A DNA stretch of 64,000 bases from Agrobacterium tumefaciens_K (GTDB taxonomy: Bacteria > Pseudomonadota > Alphaproteobacteria > Rhizobiales > Rhizobiaceae). The notes under the pieces are model-generated. The model was not told the DNA's origin, did no database searches, and worked only from the letters and a program-made list of their open reading frames with translations. The DNA is taken from contig NZ_JAOEGC010000002.1 in assembly GCF_031801495.1 (NCBI RefSeq), positions 1,364,001 to 1,428,000 of the forward strand. The letters are read 5' to 3'. Positions 1-8,663 of the stretch are shown here, in pieces. The position numbers and the translations under genes are program-made. The number at the start of each line of letters is the position of its first letter. Position 1 is the stretch's first letter.

Positions 1-378
1 AGCAACTTGACGCCCGACTTGGCGTTGATGCCGAGTTTCTTAACTGTAGAATTCAAATCGTCTGTCCCACGCTGCTTGCGGGTCGGCGAACCGCCCCCTC
101 TTTTGCCTCGATTGCATTGCCCCTGCCATCGAAGCACCTAACAGTCGTTTAATCTTGTGCATAACGTGGCGAAAATGCGAGCGGCTTCTGCAAAATCGAT
201 AAAATTGTAATGAACGTGGTTAACGATACATTGCCAAGCGAGCCGCCTCAGCCATGGCGGCTCATGCATAAAACCCTACAAAAACAGTCAGTTTGGAAGA
301 ATTGCAGCCTATTCCGTTATCCCAGCCGACCGGACGGGATTTCTCGCCCACACAGAGTGGGATAGGGCTGGCGACGCC
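1..378. other. Intergenic stretch with one hairpin
   Basis: No convincing complete gene. A strong hairpin lies at 240-263 (GAGCCGCC, 8-base loop, GGCGGCTC), but no T-run follows it on either strand, so it is not a clear terminator. On the minus strand an open frame runs off the window edge; from a possible TTG start at 56 it would read LNSTVKKLGINAKSG. That could be the N-terminus of a gene lying outside the window, but I see no clear ribosome binding site and do not call it. Confidence 0.4.
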
Positions 379-561
379 TTATTTCGATGTCGCGGCGTGA
401 AGACGGGCCACCAGATAGTCGTAGCTTTCCATCACCTGCACACGGTCGTTCGGCCCACGCACGATCATCGCTCCCTGCGCCAAAGGCAGGATTTGCAACA
501 CGTGATCGAAATTGATAGCGAACTTCTGATTGTTGCCAACAGCGGTGACTTCAATCCACAT
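379..561 (-). CDS. Small FlbD-like hypothetical protein, 60 aa
   Basis: A 60-residue soluble protein starting MWIEVTAVG. The alternation of short beta-strand-like segments (IEVTA, KFAIN, AMIVR, RVQVMES) with a final helix recalls the FlbD family of small proteins, but the resemblance is weak and judged by eye. The ATG follows AAAGGTTGGG at a sensible distance, which supports the start. It has no same-strand partner close by. Function unknown. Confidence 0.6.
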   Translation of the reverse strand: MWIEVTAVGNNQKFAINFDHVLQILPLAQGAMIVRGPNDRVQVMESYDYLVARLHAATSK

Positions 562-828
562 AAAAATCCCAACCTTTCGAGAATCACATTTCTCGGAGAT
601 TTATAAAGGCAGGATCAAAACTCTCAAACGGTTATCATCGTTGCCATCGCGGTCATCCTGCGATTGTTTCGACAGTTGGCGATAACCGTCAAAACGGGGG
701 TTCTCAGGTCATCGATGACAGTGAGTTTTAGCGACACGTTACAGATAATCGCCAGCGCTTCACGCAAATTACCGTAGTTCGGATTGTGAGAAGTGGCGAC
801 GGCCGGCTCCAAACATCGTCGTGATGGC

Positions 829-918
829 TGGCGGATGGGGTGGGATTCGAACCCACGGTAGGCTCGCACCTACGCCGGTTTTCAAGACCGGTTCCTTAAA
901 CCACTCGGACACCCATCC
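829..918 (-). tRNA. tRNA-Ser(UGA)
   Basis: On the minus strand the gene begins GGATGGGTGTCCGAGTGG and ends CCCATCC-GCCA, so the 7-bp acceptor stem pairs fully and CCA is encoded (G is the discriminator base). The anticodon loop reads CTTGAAA, giving anticodon TGA for serine. The T-loop GGTTCGAATCC is canonical, and the total of 90 nt with a long variable arm fits a class II tRNA. Confidence 0.97.
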
Positions 919-990
919 CGTCGTGGTGAGGCTTTATAGCGTTTTGAAAAAAGCCGTCAATCCCGATCGCGACGAGGTAGTCCGGTAGTG

Positions 991-1155
991 TTACTGCGCA
1001 GGTGCCGTTTGCGAAGGAAGGAGCGAGCCGTCCTCAGCTGGAATCGCTGGCAACTGCGGACGACCCTCAAGGAAAGCGAGGCTCAAAACAATCGCGACCA
1101 GCACAAGCAGCAGCCCCACAAAAAATAAGCCCGACTTGTCGATCCGTCTGCGCAT
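991..1155 (-). CDS. Small single-pass membrane protein, 54 aa
   Basis: Starts MRRRIDKSG, then one hydrophobic segment (GLFFVGLLLVLVAIVLSLAF, residues 9-28), then a proline-rich tail ending SQTAPAQ. The three arginines at the N-terminus suggest a cytoplasmic N-terminus and periplasmic tail. An in-frame TTG at 1215 would add 20 residues; I prefer the ATG at 1155 because it gives a compact membrane protein, although no good ribosome binding site precedes either start. Function unknown. Confidence 0.5.
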   Translation of the reverse strand: MRRRIDKSGLFFVGLLLVLVAIVLSLAFLEGRPQLPAIPAEDGSLLPSQTAPAQ

Positions 1156-1244
1156 GGCAAAAATTGTAAGTTTAAATGTGTGAAAATAGAGGCGACGGAA
1201 CAAATTCCCGTACAAACGCCATGCCCGACGAACGGTTCAATCCT

Positions 1245-1481
1245 CTAGGGCGTCACTTCGTTCTGGTTGGCCGGTTTGCGGTTAGAAACGGGCTTAGATG
1301 CGAGATAGAGAACATATTCATCGGCGGCATCCGCCAGTGCAAGCGCTGCCTCCTCCTCTCGCCAGCCATTTGCAACGGCGTTGACGATAAGCGACCTCGC
1401 GGCGGCAACAAACGTCTCGCGACATTCGGCGATCCGGGCCGTCTGATCAACTGCAAAACGTGGGGGTTGAATTTGCTGCAT
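1245..1481 (-). CDS. Conserved hypothetical protein, 78 aa
   Basis: A 78-residue acidic, alanine-rich, mainly helical protein starting MQQIQPPRF. A central helix contains WREEEAALALADAADEYVLY. There is no signal peptide, membrane segment or metal motif. Composition is typical of the chromosome and of small rhizobial proteins of unknown role. The start ATG at 1481 lacks a strong ribosome binding site. It is followed on the same strand by the 54-aa membrane protein after about 90 bases. Confidence 0.6.
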   Translation of the reverse strand: MQQIQPPRFAVDQTARIAECRETFVAAARSLIVNAVANGWREEEAALALADAADEYVLYLASKPVSNRKPANQNEVTP

Positions 1482-1739
1482 GACGGCAGATTGCCATTAG
1501 TCCCGCACTTCCGCAAGCCATTGATTAAGCGTTAGTTAATATATCAAATTGCGACACATAGTTGTTTCATGATGGGACACAGTCATACATCCCATCGCCA
1601 TACGGCAAGGCCTCGAACCACAAAGGCACATCCGCGGAAACCAGTCTTGGTGGATGGAGCGGGTCTGCTGACATGTTTTTTAGCGAAGCGTACCGATTGG
1701 GACGGATGTGACCTATCTCGGCCGCGACATAATGGGGTA

Positions 1740-1817
1740 TTCATCATTCATCGCTCCCGGGCATTGCCCAACTTTCCCCGAGCGATCAACCTGCCCCGCG
1801 TTCCGCGGGGCTTTTTT
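1740..1817 (+). ncRNA. Candidate small RNA ending in a strong terminator
   Basis: In a 369-base gap with no plus-strand gene, two hairpins stand side by side. The first has an outer stem ATCGCTC (1750-1756) with GAGCGAT (1780-1786) and an inner stem GGGC-ATT-GCCC. The second is a textbook intrinsic terminator, CCCCGCG-TTC-CGCGGGG then six T. An intrinsic terminator on a strand with no upstream gene suggests a short independent transcript. The 5' end is a guess; a weak -10-like CATAAT sits at 1728. The family is not identified. Confidence 0.4.
1794..1817 (+). terminator. Intrinsic terminator
   Basis: A 7-bp perfect GC stem (CCCCGCG/CGCGGGG) with a TTC loop is followed by C and six T on the plus strand. 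It cannot serve the minus-strand gene at 1851-2069, because the T-run is on the wrong side for that strand. Confidence 0.85.
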
Positions 1818-1850
1818 ATTTGGAACGCCTGGCTCCGGTCAGCCAGCACC

Positions 1851-2069
1851 TTATACGTCGATACCCGGCCTGTGACCGTCGTCGCGCAGAATATCCTGGA
1901 AAAGATCGATAATGGCAGGTGGCAGGACATCCGAAATCTCAGCGATGATCTCGGTCGCCCGGTTATAGGAATAGATCGCGCAGAGCGTCAGAACCAGAAG
2001 CACGATCCACGGCCACAACGGCTTCTTTCTTGGTTGCCCGGGATCAGGCGGGCCTTGCTCGATAGCCAT
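1851..2069 (-). CDS. Small membrane protein, 72 aa
   Basis: Starts MAIEQGPPDPGQPRKKPLW, followed by one membrane segment (WPWIVLLVLTLCAIYSY, residues 19-35) and a helical tail rich in Ile and Asp. The basic RKK before the segment suggests the N-terminus is cytoplasmic. It lies 27 bases after the zinc-ribbon gene at 2097-2363 on the same strand, so the two probably form an operon. Function unknown. Confidence 0.65.
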   Translation of the reverse strand: MAIEQGPPDPGQPRKKPLWPWIVLLVLTLCAIYSYNRATEIIAEISDVLPPAIIDLFQDILRDDGHRPGIDV

Positions 2070-2096
2070 TCTGCTATGCCCTTCGTTCAGTAACGA

Positions 2097-2363
2097 TTAT
2101 TGCGCCCTTGCTCGCGGTTCGCCGCCCGGCGCATAAGCCGTCCTTTGCAGGAAGCGGAATATATTGCCGCATTGCCCACAGCGTATCATAAATTCCGCCG
2201 GATTGCCCGAGGAGCGCTCCGCACGAAACCCTCTCGGCATCTCGTCAACGCGAAAATCCACATCCGGCGACCTTTTGTCATCGGACTCCGAGGCCTCGGC
2301 AAAACCCTGATGACCACACTTCGAACACTCGAGCTTTCGGGAATATCTGTCGCGCGCCGCCAT
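2097..2363 (-). CDS. Zinc-ribbon protein, 88 aa
   Basis: Two CxxC knuckles, C13-x2-C16 (CSKC) and C62-x2-C65 (CGQC), mark a zinc ribbon whose two halves are separated by a 45-residue polar linker. The arrangement resembles small zinc-ribbon proteins that bind nucleic acid or protein partners, but no specific family is recognised. It is followed by a small membrane protein on the same strand. The start MAARDRYSRK is the first ATG of the frame. Confidence 0.7.
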   Translation of the reverse strand: MAARDRYSRKLECSKCGHQGFAEASESDDKRSPDVDFRVDEMPRGFRAERSSGNPAEFMIRCGQCGNIFRFLQRTAYAPGGEPRARAQ

Positions 2364-2519
2364 CTGTCGTCCTTTTTACTACTGAAGGTCAGGTAGCAGT
2401 GACCAAAAGGCATTTCAATGTCTGCAGGTAAACCTCGGCAGTAAAAACGCCGTATCCTGCGCCTGACGAAGTCGGCGAACAGGATGCACCGGTCCAGGGA
2501 ATCGGATATTCCGGCACAG

Positions 2520-3230
2520 ATGCATAACGACGCACCATTGATGTCTTTCCGTTTCCGTCGCGCGCTTGCGGGTCTGGGCGGATTGTTCGTGACCATTGTT
2601 GTCGCAATCTGGCTGGCGGCCGGATGGTATGGCGAAAAAATCAAGAGCGCCGGATACACCACCTCAACAGACCCCGTGAGCATTACCATAGGCAACGACA
2701 GGCTGGTGCTCGCGAAAAACACCATTCGCGTTCCCTCTCAACGAGAGAATGGAGACGCTGAGCGCGTTGATCTCTACCTGACATGGCCTGACCTGCAAGG
2801 ATATGGCAACGACAACCGCAGCCTGTTCGACGACCCGCAAAAAAACACGAACCTGATATTCGTCCAGCTATCCCGAAGCACCATGTCTGAGGATATGTCC
2901 GGGCGCTTCGCCCCCATCTATTCGCGGTTGGCGGAAGGTGAGCCCATACCTCTGCGTTACGGTTTGTCGTTGCATAGGCTGAGAGCCGATTCCGGTTACG
3001 GAAAGGAAGTCATACTGACCGCCAGACGCGACGGTGAGAGCGATTACGTCGTACGCTGCCTCCTGCCGGAGACACCGGACGAATCGACCGGCAACGATTG
3101 CCAGCGGGATATCCGTGCCGGACAGGATCTCACGGTCTTCTACCGTTTCTCCGCGCACCAGCTGCCGCAATGGCAAACACTCGACGCAGCCCTGAAGAAT
3201 TACGTCGAGGCACGCCTCAATAAAGGCTGA
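2520..3230 (+). CDS. Membrane-anchored hypothetical protein, about 236 aa
   Basis: An N-terminal membrane anchor (ALAGLGGLFVTIVVAIWLAA) is followed by a periplasmic domain of about 200 residues rich in beta-strand patterns, with segments such as VSITIGNDRLVLAKN near its start. It holds two cysteines (RCLLPE and NDCQRD) that could form a disulfide. An ATG at 2484 would add 12 residues; I chose MHNDAPLMSF at 2520, without strong proof. It looks like a conserved rhizobial protein of unknown role. Confidence 0.7.
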   Translation: MHNDAPLMSFRFRRALAGLGGLFVTIVVAIWLAAGWYGEKIKSAGYTTSTDPVSITIGNDRLVLAKNTIRVPSQRENGDAERVDLYLTWPDLQGYGNDNRSLFDDPQKNTNLIFVQLSRSTMSEDMSGRFAPIYSRLAEGEPIPLRYGLSLHRLRADSGYGKEVILTARRDGESDYVVRCLLPETPDESTGNDCQRDIRAGQDLTVFYRFSAHQLPQWQTLDAALKNYVEARLNKG

Positions 3231-3380
3231 ATGGTAGGGGAATTCCCCCAACCGCAATGCGCTGGAAAAGTCGCATTTTAGGGAATCCGGACACCATTCA
3301 TAAACCACTTGGTAACGCCATCTCGATAAAGTTCTTTCCCATGAGCGTTTGGGCGGGGCGTGCCCGGACGAATTGTGAAT

Positions 3381-4877
3381 ATGCGATTGAAGAGTTCAGC
3401 GGTGTTGAAAAGTCTATCTGGAGCACATGTGCGCAAAGCGGGTGTGAAGTCTTTCGTCAGGTTTGTTGCGTTGACCCTTGCTGCGGCGTTCATGGCCGCA
3501 ACAACCGTTCAGACGGCTCAGGCAGAACCGAAATATGCCGGCATCGTCATCGATGCGAAAACGGGCAAGGTTCTGTATGGCGAAGACCCGGATGGTCTGC
3601 GCTATCCGGCGTCCCTTACCAAGATGATGACGCTTTATCTAACGTTTGAAGCGCTGTCGTCGGGCCGCATCTCCCTCGATTCGAAAGTTCCGGTGTCGGC
3701 CAATGCCGCCAAGGAACCGCCTTCCAAGCTCGGTGTTCGCGCCGGTGGCAGCGTTACGGTTGAACAGGCCATCCTGGCACTTGTCACCCGCTCCGCCAAC
3801 GACATTTCGACGGCTCTCGGCGAGTATCTCGGCGGCTCGGAAGACCGCTTCGCCCGCATGATGACGGCAAAGGCCCGTGCGCTTGGCATGACCCGCACAA
3901 CCTATCGCAACGCCAACGGACTGCCTAACACCGCGCAGATGACCACGGCGCGCGATCAGGCCCGCCTCGGCATCGCGCTTCGCCAGCACTACCCGCAATA
4001 TTACGGTTACTTCAACACCCGCACCTTTACATTCGGCAAGCAGGTCATCGGCAACCACAATCGTCTGGTTGGCACGGTCAAGGGTGTTGATGGCATCAAG
4101 ACCGGTTATACCCGCGCTGCAGGCTCCAACCTTGCGACCTCGGCACAGCTGGATGGCCGTTCCATCGTTGCGGTTGTGCTCGGCGGACGTTCTAGCGCTG
4201 CTCGCGATGCCACCATGCGCAAGCTGGTCGCCACGTATCTGCCGCAGGCTTCGCGTGGCGGAAACTCCAACCTGATCGCCCAGACCCGTTCTGCACCGAT
4301 TGAAGAGCCGGTTGCCGTTGCCGCGGCTGTCCCCTCCGCTCCGGTTGCAGCTTCTGCCGGTCTGCCGCAGGCTGGCCCGGTTCCGCAGGCCCGTTATGGC
4401 GAAGAAGCGCCGGTCAGCGCCTTTGCAGGCTCCTCCTCCAATGCCGCCGTCAATGCCATGGAAATGGCGACGACCCGTCAGAAGGGCAAACAGGCACCGG
4501 TTCCCGTTGCACCTATCGCGCCGGATCGCAGCCTCATCACGAATTCCACCAAGGTCGACAACATCGTCACCGCTTCCGTTGCAGCATCCACGGCAAAGCC
4601 GGCCATTGCGCCAAAGATGGAAGCGCCGGCAAGTGGCTGGGTCATTCAGATCGGTGCGTCACCTGATGAAAACTCGGCTCGCAACCTGTTGCAGTCGGCT
4701 CAGGAAAAAGGCGGCGCGGCACTGCGCTCTGCCAAGCCCTTCACCGTCGCTTTCAACAAGGATGGCTCGCAGTTCTACCGCGCCCGTTTCGGTGGCTTCG
4801 ATGGCCAGAATGCCGCGGTCAATGCATGCAACGCATTGAAGAAGAAAGGTGTGAGCTGCTGGGCCTCGGCGCAGTAG
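3381..4877 (+). CDS. D-alanyl-D-alanine carboxypeptidase with SPOR domain
   Basis: A low-molecular-weight penicillin-binding protein of the S11 family that trims the terminal D-Ala from peptidoglycan stem peptides. A signal peptide (residues 23-48, ending AQA) directs it to the periplasm. The active-site motifs are S78-LTK81, S138-A-N140 and K240-T-G242. After a proline/alanine-rich linker, the last 80 residues form a SPOR domain (starting SGWVIQIGAS), which binds denuded septal glycan, so the protein probably acts at the division site. I chose MRLKSSAVLK at 3381; an upstream GTG at 3360 is possible. Total about 498 residues. Confidence 0.92.
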   Translation: MRLKSSAVLKSLSGAHVRKAGVKSFVRFVALTLAAAFMAATTVQTAQAEPKYAGIVIDAKTGKVLYGEDPDGLRYPASLTKMMTLYLTFEALSSGRISLDSKVPVSANAAKEPPSKLGVRAGGSVTVEQAILALVTRSANDISTALGEYLGGSEDRFARMMTAKARALGMTRTTYRNANGLPNTAQMTTARDQARLGIALRQHYPQYYGYFNTRTFTFGKQVIGNHNRLVGTVKGVDGIKTGYTRAAGSNLATSAQLDGRSIVAVVLGGRSSAARDATMRKLVATYLPQASRGGNSNLIAQTRSAPIEEPVAVAAAVPSAPVAASAGLPQAGPVPQARYGEEAPVSAFAGSSSNAAVNAMEMATTRQKGKQAPVPVAPIAPDRSLITNSTKVDNIVTASVAASTAKPAIAPKMEAPASGWVIQIGASPDENSARNLLQSAQEKGGAALRSAKPFTVAFNKDGSQFYRARFGGFDGQNAAVNACNALKKKGVSCWASAQ

Positions 4878-4962
4878 TCATCACCATGAAACGGGTGGCG
4901 TCTGAAATGGCGACGCCTCCCAAATCCCCTCGAATTTGTATTGTGTAACGAGGCGTTCAAAG

Positions 4963-5223
4963 ATGGCAATCAACGAGAACTTTTCGGACATTGCAGCAGT
5001 AAACGGACAGGGCAGTCTTTCCGTTCTGCATCCCATTCATGAGGCCGCAATGCGCATCGCCGATATCGGCCTCAACCGCTCCCGGCATAAGACACGCGAT
5101 CTGGTCAACCTTCTGCTCTCGCACGGCGCCCGCGCCTGGCGCAGCAATCAGCCGGAAGCGAAGATCCATCTTCACATTTCCAGCCGCTCGGGCCGCGCGC
5201 CCATCCACATGAAATTGCGTTGA
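4963..5223 (+). CDS. Conserved rhizobial hypothetical protein, 86 aa
   Basis: An 86-residue soluble basic protein starting MAINENFSD at 4963. The middle (MRIADIGLNRSRHKTRDLV) is helical and positively charged, and the C-terminus is rich in His and Arg. There is no signal or known motif. It ends 25 bases before a strong terminator hairpin and lies 85 bases after the carboxypeptidase gene, so it may be expressed with it or alone. Function unknown. Confidence 0.65.
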   Translation: MAINENFSDIAAVNGQGSLSVLHPIHEAAMRIADIGLNRSRHKTRDLVNLLLSHGARAWRSNQPEAKIHLHISSRSGRAPIHMKLR

Positions 5224-5248
5224 CGCGTTGATCAACGGGTGACAGCCA

Positions 5249-5280
5249 AAACCCCGCGGCGCCATCGCTCCGCGGGGTTT
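5249..5280 (+). terminator. Bidirectional terminator, copy 1 of a 29-bp repeat
   Basis: Stem AAACCCCGCGG / CCGCGGGGTTT with a 10-base loop and T-runs on both strands. It sits between the convergent genes 4963-5223 (+) and 5295-5492 (-) and can end both. Bases 5249-5277 are identical to 5602-5630. Confidence 0.88.
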
Positions 5281-5294
5281 TATGTTTCGAGAAA

Positions 5295-5492
5295 TCACTC
5301 GCGCAATGTATCTGCGACAAGGGCATTGGCATGACCGTGGCCCATGCCGTGCTCCTGCTTGAGCCATGTAACCAGCTCCATGTTGCCACCCTCGCTGAGG
5401 ATGAGTTCCTTCCACTCCGCAATGGGACGGCCATATCTGGCTTCGATGGATGGAAAATAGGATTGGGGTCCTTTCACCGGATTGGTTGCCAT
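5295..5492 (-). CDS. DUF4287 domain protein, 65 aa
   Basis: Matches the small DUF4287 domain by the pattern YFPSIEARYGRPIAEW near the start and GHGHANALV near the end. The family is of unknown function and occurs alone or fused to other domains. I chose MATNPVKGPQ at 5492; a start six codons upstream is possible. The gene is isolated, flanked on both sides by identical copies of a terminator hairpin, and convergent with the 86-aa gene. Confidence 0.85.
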   Translation of the reverse strand: MATNPVKGPQSYFPSIEARYGRPIAEWKELILSEGGNMELVTWLKQEHGMGHGHANALVADTLRE

Positions 5493-5601
5493 GACACCTC
5501 CCGATAGCAACGTTTCGTATGGAAAGAGATACCATGAAAGCGGAAGATGTCACCGTGTGCGGACGCAGGTAGCTCTTATAGGAACCGCCACAAGATAGCA
5601 G

Positions 5602-5634
5602 AAACCCCGCGGCGCCATCGCTCCGCGGGGGTTT
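5602..5634 (-). terminator. Terminator of gyrA, copy 2 of the 29-bp repeat
   Basis: Downstream of gyrA on the minus strand, the hairpin CCCCGCGG / CCGCGGGG is followed by TTTC. Bases 5602-5630 repeat 5249-5277 exactly, including the loop. Confidence 0.8.
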
Positions 5635-5662
5635 ATTTTTCAGACATTGAGAGACGGCTGGC

Positions 5663-8446
5663 TTACACGTCGCCTTCCGGCTGCTCGGTGACCTGGTCTT
5701 CGACCTCGGTACCATTGCCGTTTTCAGCGTCATCCTCGCCTTCCGGCTCGTTGATGCGCTCCACCGAAACGACCTTTTCATCCTTGGCCGTCGAGAAGAT
5801 CGTGACGCCCTTCGTAGCGCGGCTGGCGATGCGGATACCCGCGACCGGCACGCGGATCAGCTGGCCGCCATCGGACACGAGCATGATCTGGTCATTGTCT
5901 TCAACCGGGAAGGCTGCAACCAGTTCGCCGATTTCCGCCGTCTTGGAGGTGTCCGTGGCGCGAATACCCTTGCCGCCACGGCCGGAGGTGCGGAAGTCGT
6001 AGGACGAAGAACGCTTGCCGAAGCCCTTTTCGGAAACCGTCAGCACGAACTGTTCGCGTGCCTTGAGTTCCTGATAACGATCTTCACCGAGTTCGCCTTC
6101 TTCCGTCACTTCTTCGCCAACCAGCGCGATATCTTCTTCATCGACACCGGCTGCACGACGTTCAGCTGCGGAACGCTTGAGGTAGGCTGCACGCTCCCAC
6201 GGAGCTGCGTCGCTGCTGCCAACGATCGTCATGGAGATGATGCGGTCACCCTCGCCCATGTTGATGCCGCGCACGCCTACCGAGTTGCGGCCCGCAAAGA
6301 CGCGGACGTCATCCACCGGGAAGCGTATGCACTGTCCCAGAGCCGTCGTGAGGAGCACGTCATCGCGATCGGTACAGGTTTCGACGGAGAGGATTTCATC
6401 GCCCTCCTCGTCCAGCTTCATGGCAATCTTGCCGTTGCGGTTGACCTGCACGAAGTCGCCCAGCTTGTTACGGCGTACCGTTCCGCGCGTCGTAGAGAAC
6501 ATGACATCAAGGGTTTCCCAGGTCGTCTCGTCCTCGGGCAACGGCATGATGGTGGTGATGCGTTCGCCGGGTTCCAGCGGCAGCATGTTGATCAGCGCCT
6601 TGCCCTTGGACTGCGGCGTGCCGATCGGCAGACGCCATACCTTTTCCTTGTAGACGATACCACGCGAGGAGAAGAACAGCACCGGCGTATGGGTGTTCGC
6701 CACGAACAGACGGTTGACGAAATCCTCGTCGCGCGTTGCCATGCCCGAACGGCCCTTGCCGCCGCGACGCTGTGCCTTGTAGGTCGTCAGCGGCACGCGC
6801 TTGATGTAACCGAGATGCGATACGGTCACGACCATGTCTTCACGGGCGATGAGATCCTCATCGTCCATGTCCGGGCCGCCCTCGACGATTTCCGAACGGC
6901 GCGGCGTACCGAATTCGTCACGAACAGCAGCAAGCTCATCCTTGACGATCTGCTGGATGCGGACGCGCGACGACAGGATTTCGAGATATTCGCTGATTTC
7001 CGCGCCGATCTTGTTCAGCTCGTCGCCGATTTCATCACGGCCGAGGGCCGTCAGGCGGGCCAGACGCAGTTCGAGGATGGCGCGTGCCTGCTCTTCCGAG
7101 AGGTTGTAGGTGCCGTCTTCGTTGATGCGGTGACGCGGATCGTCAATGAGACGGATGAGGCTTTCAACGTCCTCTGCCGGCCAGCGACGGGTCATCAGCT
7201 CTTCGCGGGCAGATGCCGGGTCAGGAGCATGACGGATGACGCGGATGACTTCATCGATGTTGGCGACAGCAATGGCCAGACCCACCAACACATGCGCACG
7301 ATCGCGGGCCTTGCGCAGCAGGTACTTGGTGCGGCGGCTGACGACCTCCTCGCGGAAGGATACGAAAGCGCGCAGCATGTCGAGCAGCGTCAGCTGTTCC
7401 GGCTTGCCGCCGTTCAGCGCCACCATGTTGCAGCCGAAAGAGGTCTGGAGCGGCGTATAACGGTAAAGCTGGTTCAGAATGACTTCGGCATTGGCGTCAC
7501 GCTTCAATTCGATAACGACGCGGTAGCCCTGACGGTCCGATTCGTCACGCAGGTCGGAAATGCCCTCGATGCGCTTGTCCTTGACCAGTTCGGCCATCTT
7601 CTCGATCATCGTCGCCTTGTTCACCTGATAGGGAACTTCGGTGATGATGATCTGCTCGCGGTCGCCGCGCATCGGTTCGATGGTGGCGCGGCCACGCATG
7701 ATGACGGAGCCGCGGCCCGTCTCGTAGGCCGAGCGGATGCCCGAACGGCCCAATATGAAGGCGCCTGTCGGGAAATCCGGACCGGGAATGATCTGCATCA
7801 GTTCCGGCAGTTCGATGGCCGGATTGTCGATGAGCGCGATACAGCCGTCGATCACTTCCGAAAGGTTGTGCGGCGGAATGTTCGTCGCCATGCCGACCGC
7901 AATGCCGCCTGCACCGTTGACAAGAAGATTTGGGAATTTGGCAGGCACTACGACGGGTTCGGACAGCGTTCCGTCATAGTTGTCGCGGAAATCGACGGTT
8001 TCCTTGTCGAGGTCGTCCAGCAGCGAATGCGCCGCCTTTTCCAGACGGCATTCGGTGTAACGTTCGGCCGCCGGCGGGTCACCGTCGATGGAGCCGAAGT
8101 TGCCCTGACCGTCGATCAGCGGCAGACGAAGCGACCAGTCCTGCGCCATGCGGGCAAGAGCGTCATAGATCGCGGAGTTGCCGTGCGGATGGTATTTACC
8201 CATCACGTCCCCGGTGACGCGGGCGCACTTTACGTATTTCTTGTTCCAGTCGATGCCGAGTTCGGACATGCCGTAAAGGATGCGGCGATGAACCGGCTTC
8301 AGGCCGTCTCGAACATCGGGAAGCGCGCGGGACACGATAACGCTCATGGCGTAATCGAGATACGACCGCTGCATTTCCTCCATGATGGAAATCGGCTCGA
8401 TGCCTGGCGGAAGCTTTCCGCCGCCGGGGGGACTTTGGTCAGTCAA
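5663..8446 (-). CDS. gyrA: DNA gyrase subunit A
   Basis: The breakage-reunion subunit of gyrase, which with GyrB introduces negative supercoils. The catalytic tyrosine is Y130 (AERYTECRLEKA). The quinolone region reads HPHGNSAIYD, with Ser91 and Asp95 at the positions of E. coli Ser83 and Asp87, so no known resistance change is seen there. The GyrA box QRRGGKG is present in the C-terminal beta-pinwheel. An acidic insertion of about 55 residues (near residues 743-800, containing GVDEEDIALVGEEVTEEG) interrupts the pinwheel, and the C-terminus is also acidic. At 927 residues the protein is longer than E. coli GyrA (875). Confidence 0.98.
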   Translation of the reverse strand: MTDQSPPGGGKLPPGIEPISIMEEMQRSYLDYAMSVIVSRALPDVRDGLKPVHRRILYGMSELGIDWNKKYVKCARVTGDVMGKYHPHGNSAIYDALARMAQDWSLRLPLIDGQGNFGSIDGDPPAAERYTECRLEKAAHSLLDDLDKETVDFRDNYDGTLSEPVVVPAKFPNLLVNGAGGIAVGMATNIPPHNLSEVIDGCIALIDNPAIELPELMQIIPGPDFPTGAFILGRSGIRSAYETGRGSVIMRGRATIEPMRGDREQIIITEVPYQVNKATMIEKMAELVKDKRIEGISDLRDESDRQGYRVVIELKRDANAEVILNQLYRYTPLQTSFGCNMVALNGGKPEQLTLLDMLRAFVSFREEVVSRRTKYLLRKARDRAHVLVGLAIAVANIDEVIRVIRHAPDPASAREELMTRRWPAEDVESLIRLIDDPRHRINEDGTYNLSEEQARAILELRLARLTALGRDEIGDELNKIGAEISEYLEILSSRVRIQQIVKDELAAVRDEFGTPRRSEIVEGGPDMDDEDLIAREDMVVTVSHLGYIKRVPLTTYKAQRRGGKGRSGMATRDEDFVNRLFVANTHTPVLFFSSRGIVYKEKVWRLPIGTPQSKGKALINMLPLEPGERITTIMPLPEDETTWETLDVMFSTTRGTVRRNKLGDFVQVNRNGKIAMKLDEEGDEILSVETCTDRDDVLLTTALGQCIRFPVDDVRVFAGRNSVGVRGINMGEGDRIISMTIVGSSDAAPWERAAYLKRSAAERRAAGVDEEDIALVGEEVTEEGELGEDRYQELKAREQFVLTVSEKGFGKRSSSYDFRTSGRGGKGIRATDTSKTAEIGELVAAFPVEDNDQIMLVSDGGQLIRVPVAGIRIASRATKGVTIFSTAKDEKVVSVERINEPEGEDDAENGNGTEVEDQVTEQPEGDV

Positions 8447-8663
8447 AACGGATCACATTCTCTGTTAAGAATCGGATGGATTTTTATAGCGGAAACAGCG
8501 AGGTTAAGCCAAGTTCCCGGCAAGTTTTGAACAGTCTTTTGCGTCAAATGCAAGACAAACAGTGCTTTTCTCGCCTTGATCGGGCAAAAGCGTCGCTCCT
8601 CACTTTCAAACAGGCATGGACTTGCGTAGGCTGGCGGTCAAAACAACGTAATTCGGGGAAAAA

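Noticed and set aside
6689..8530. Long open frame on the plus strand opposite gyrA (613 codons)
   Set aside because: It mirrors gyrA in antisense; GC-rich codon use leaves such frames open. No ribosome binding site and no known motif.
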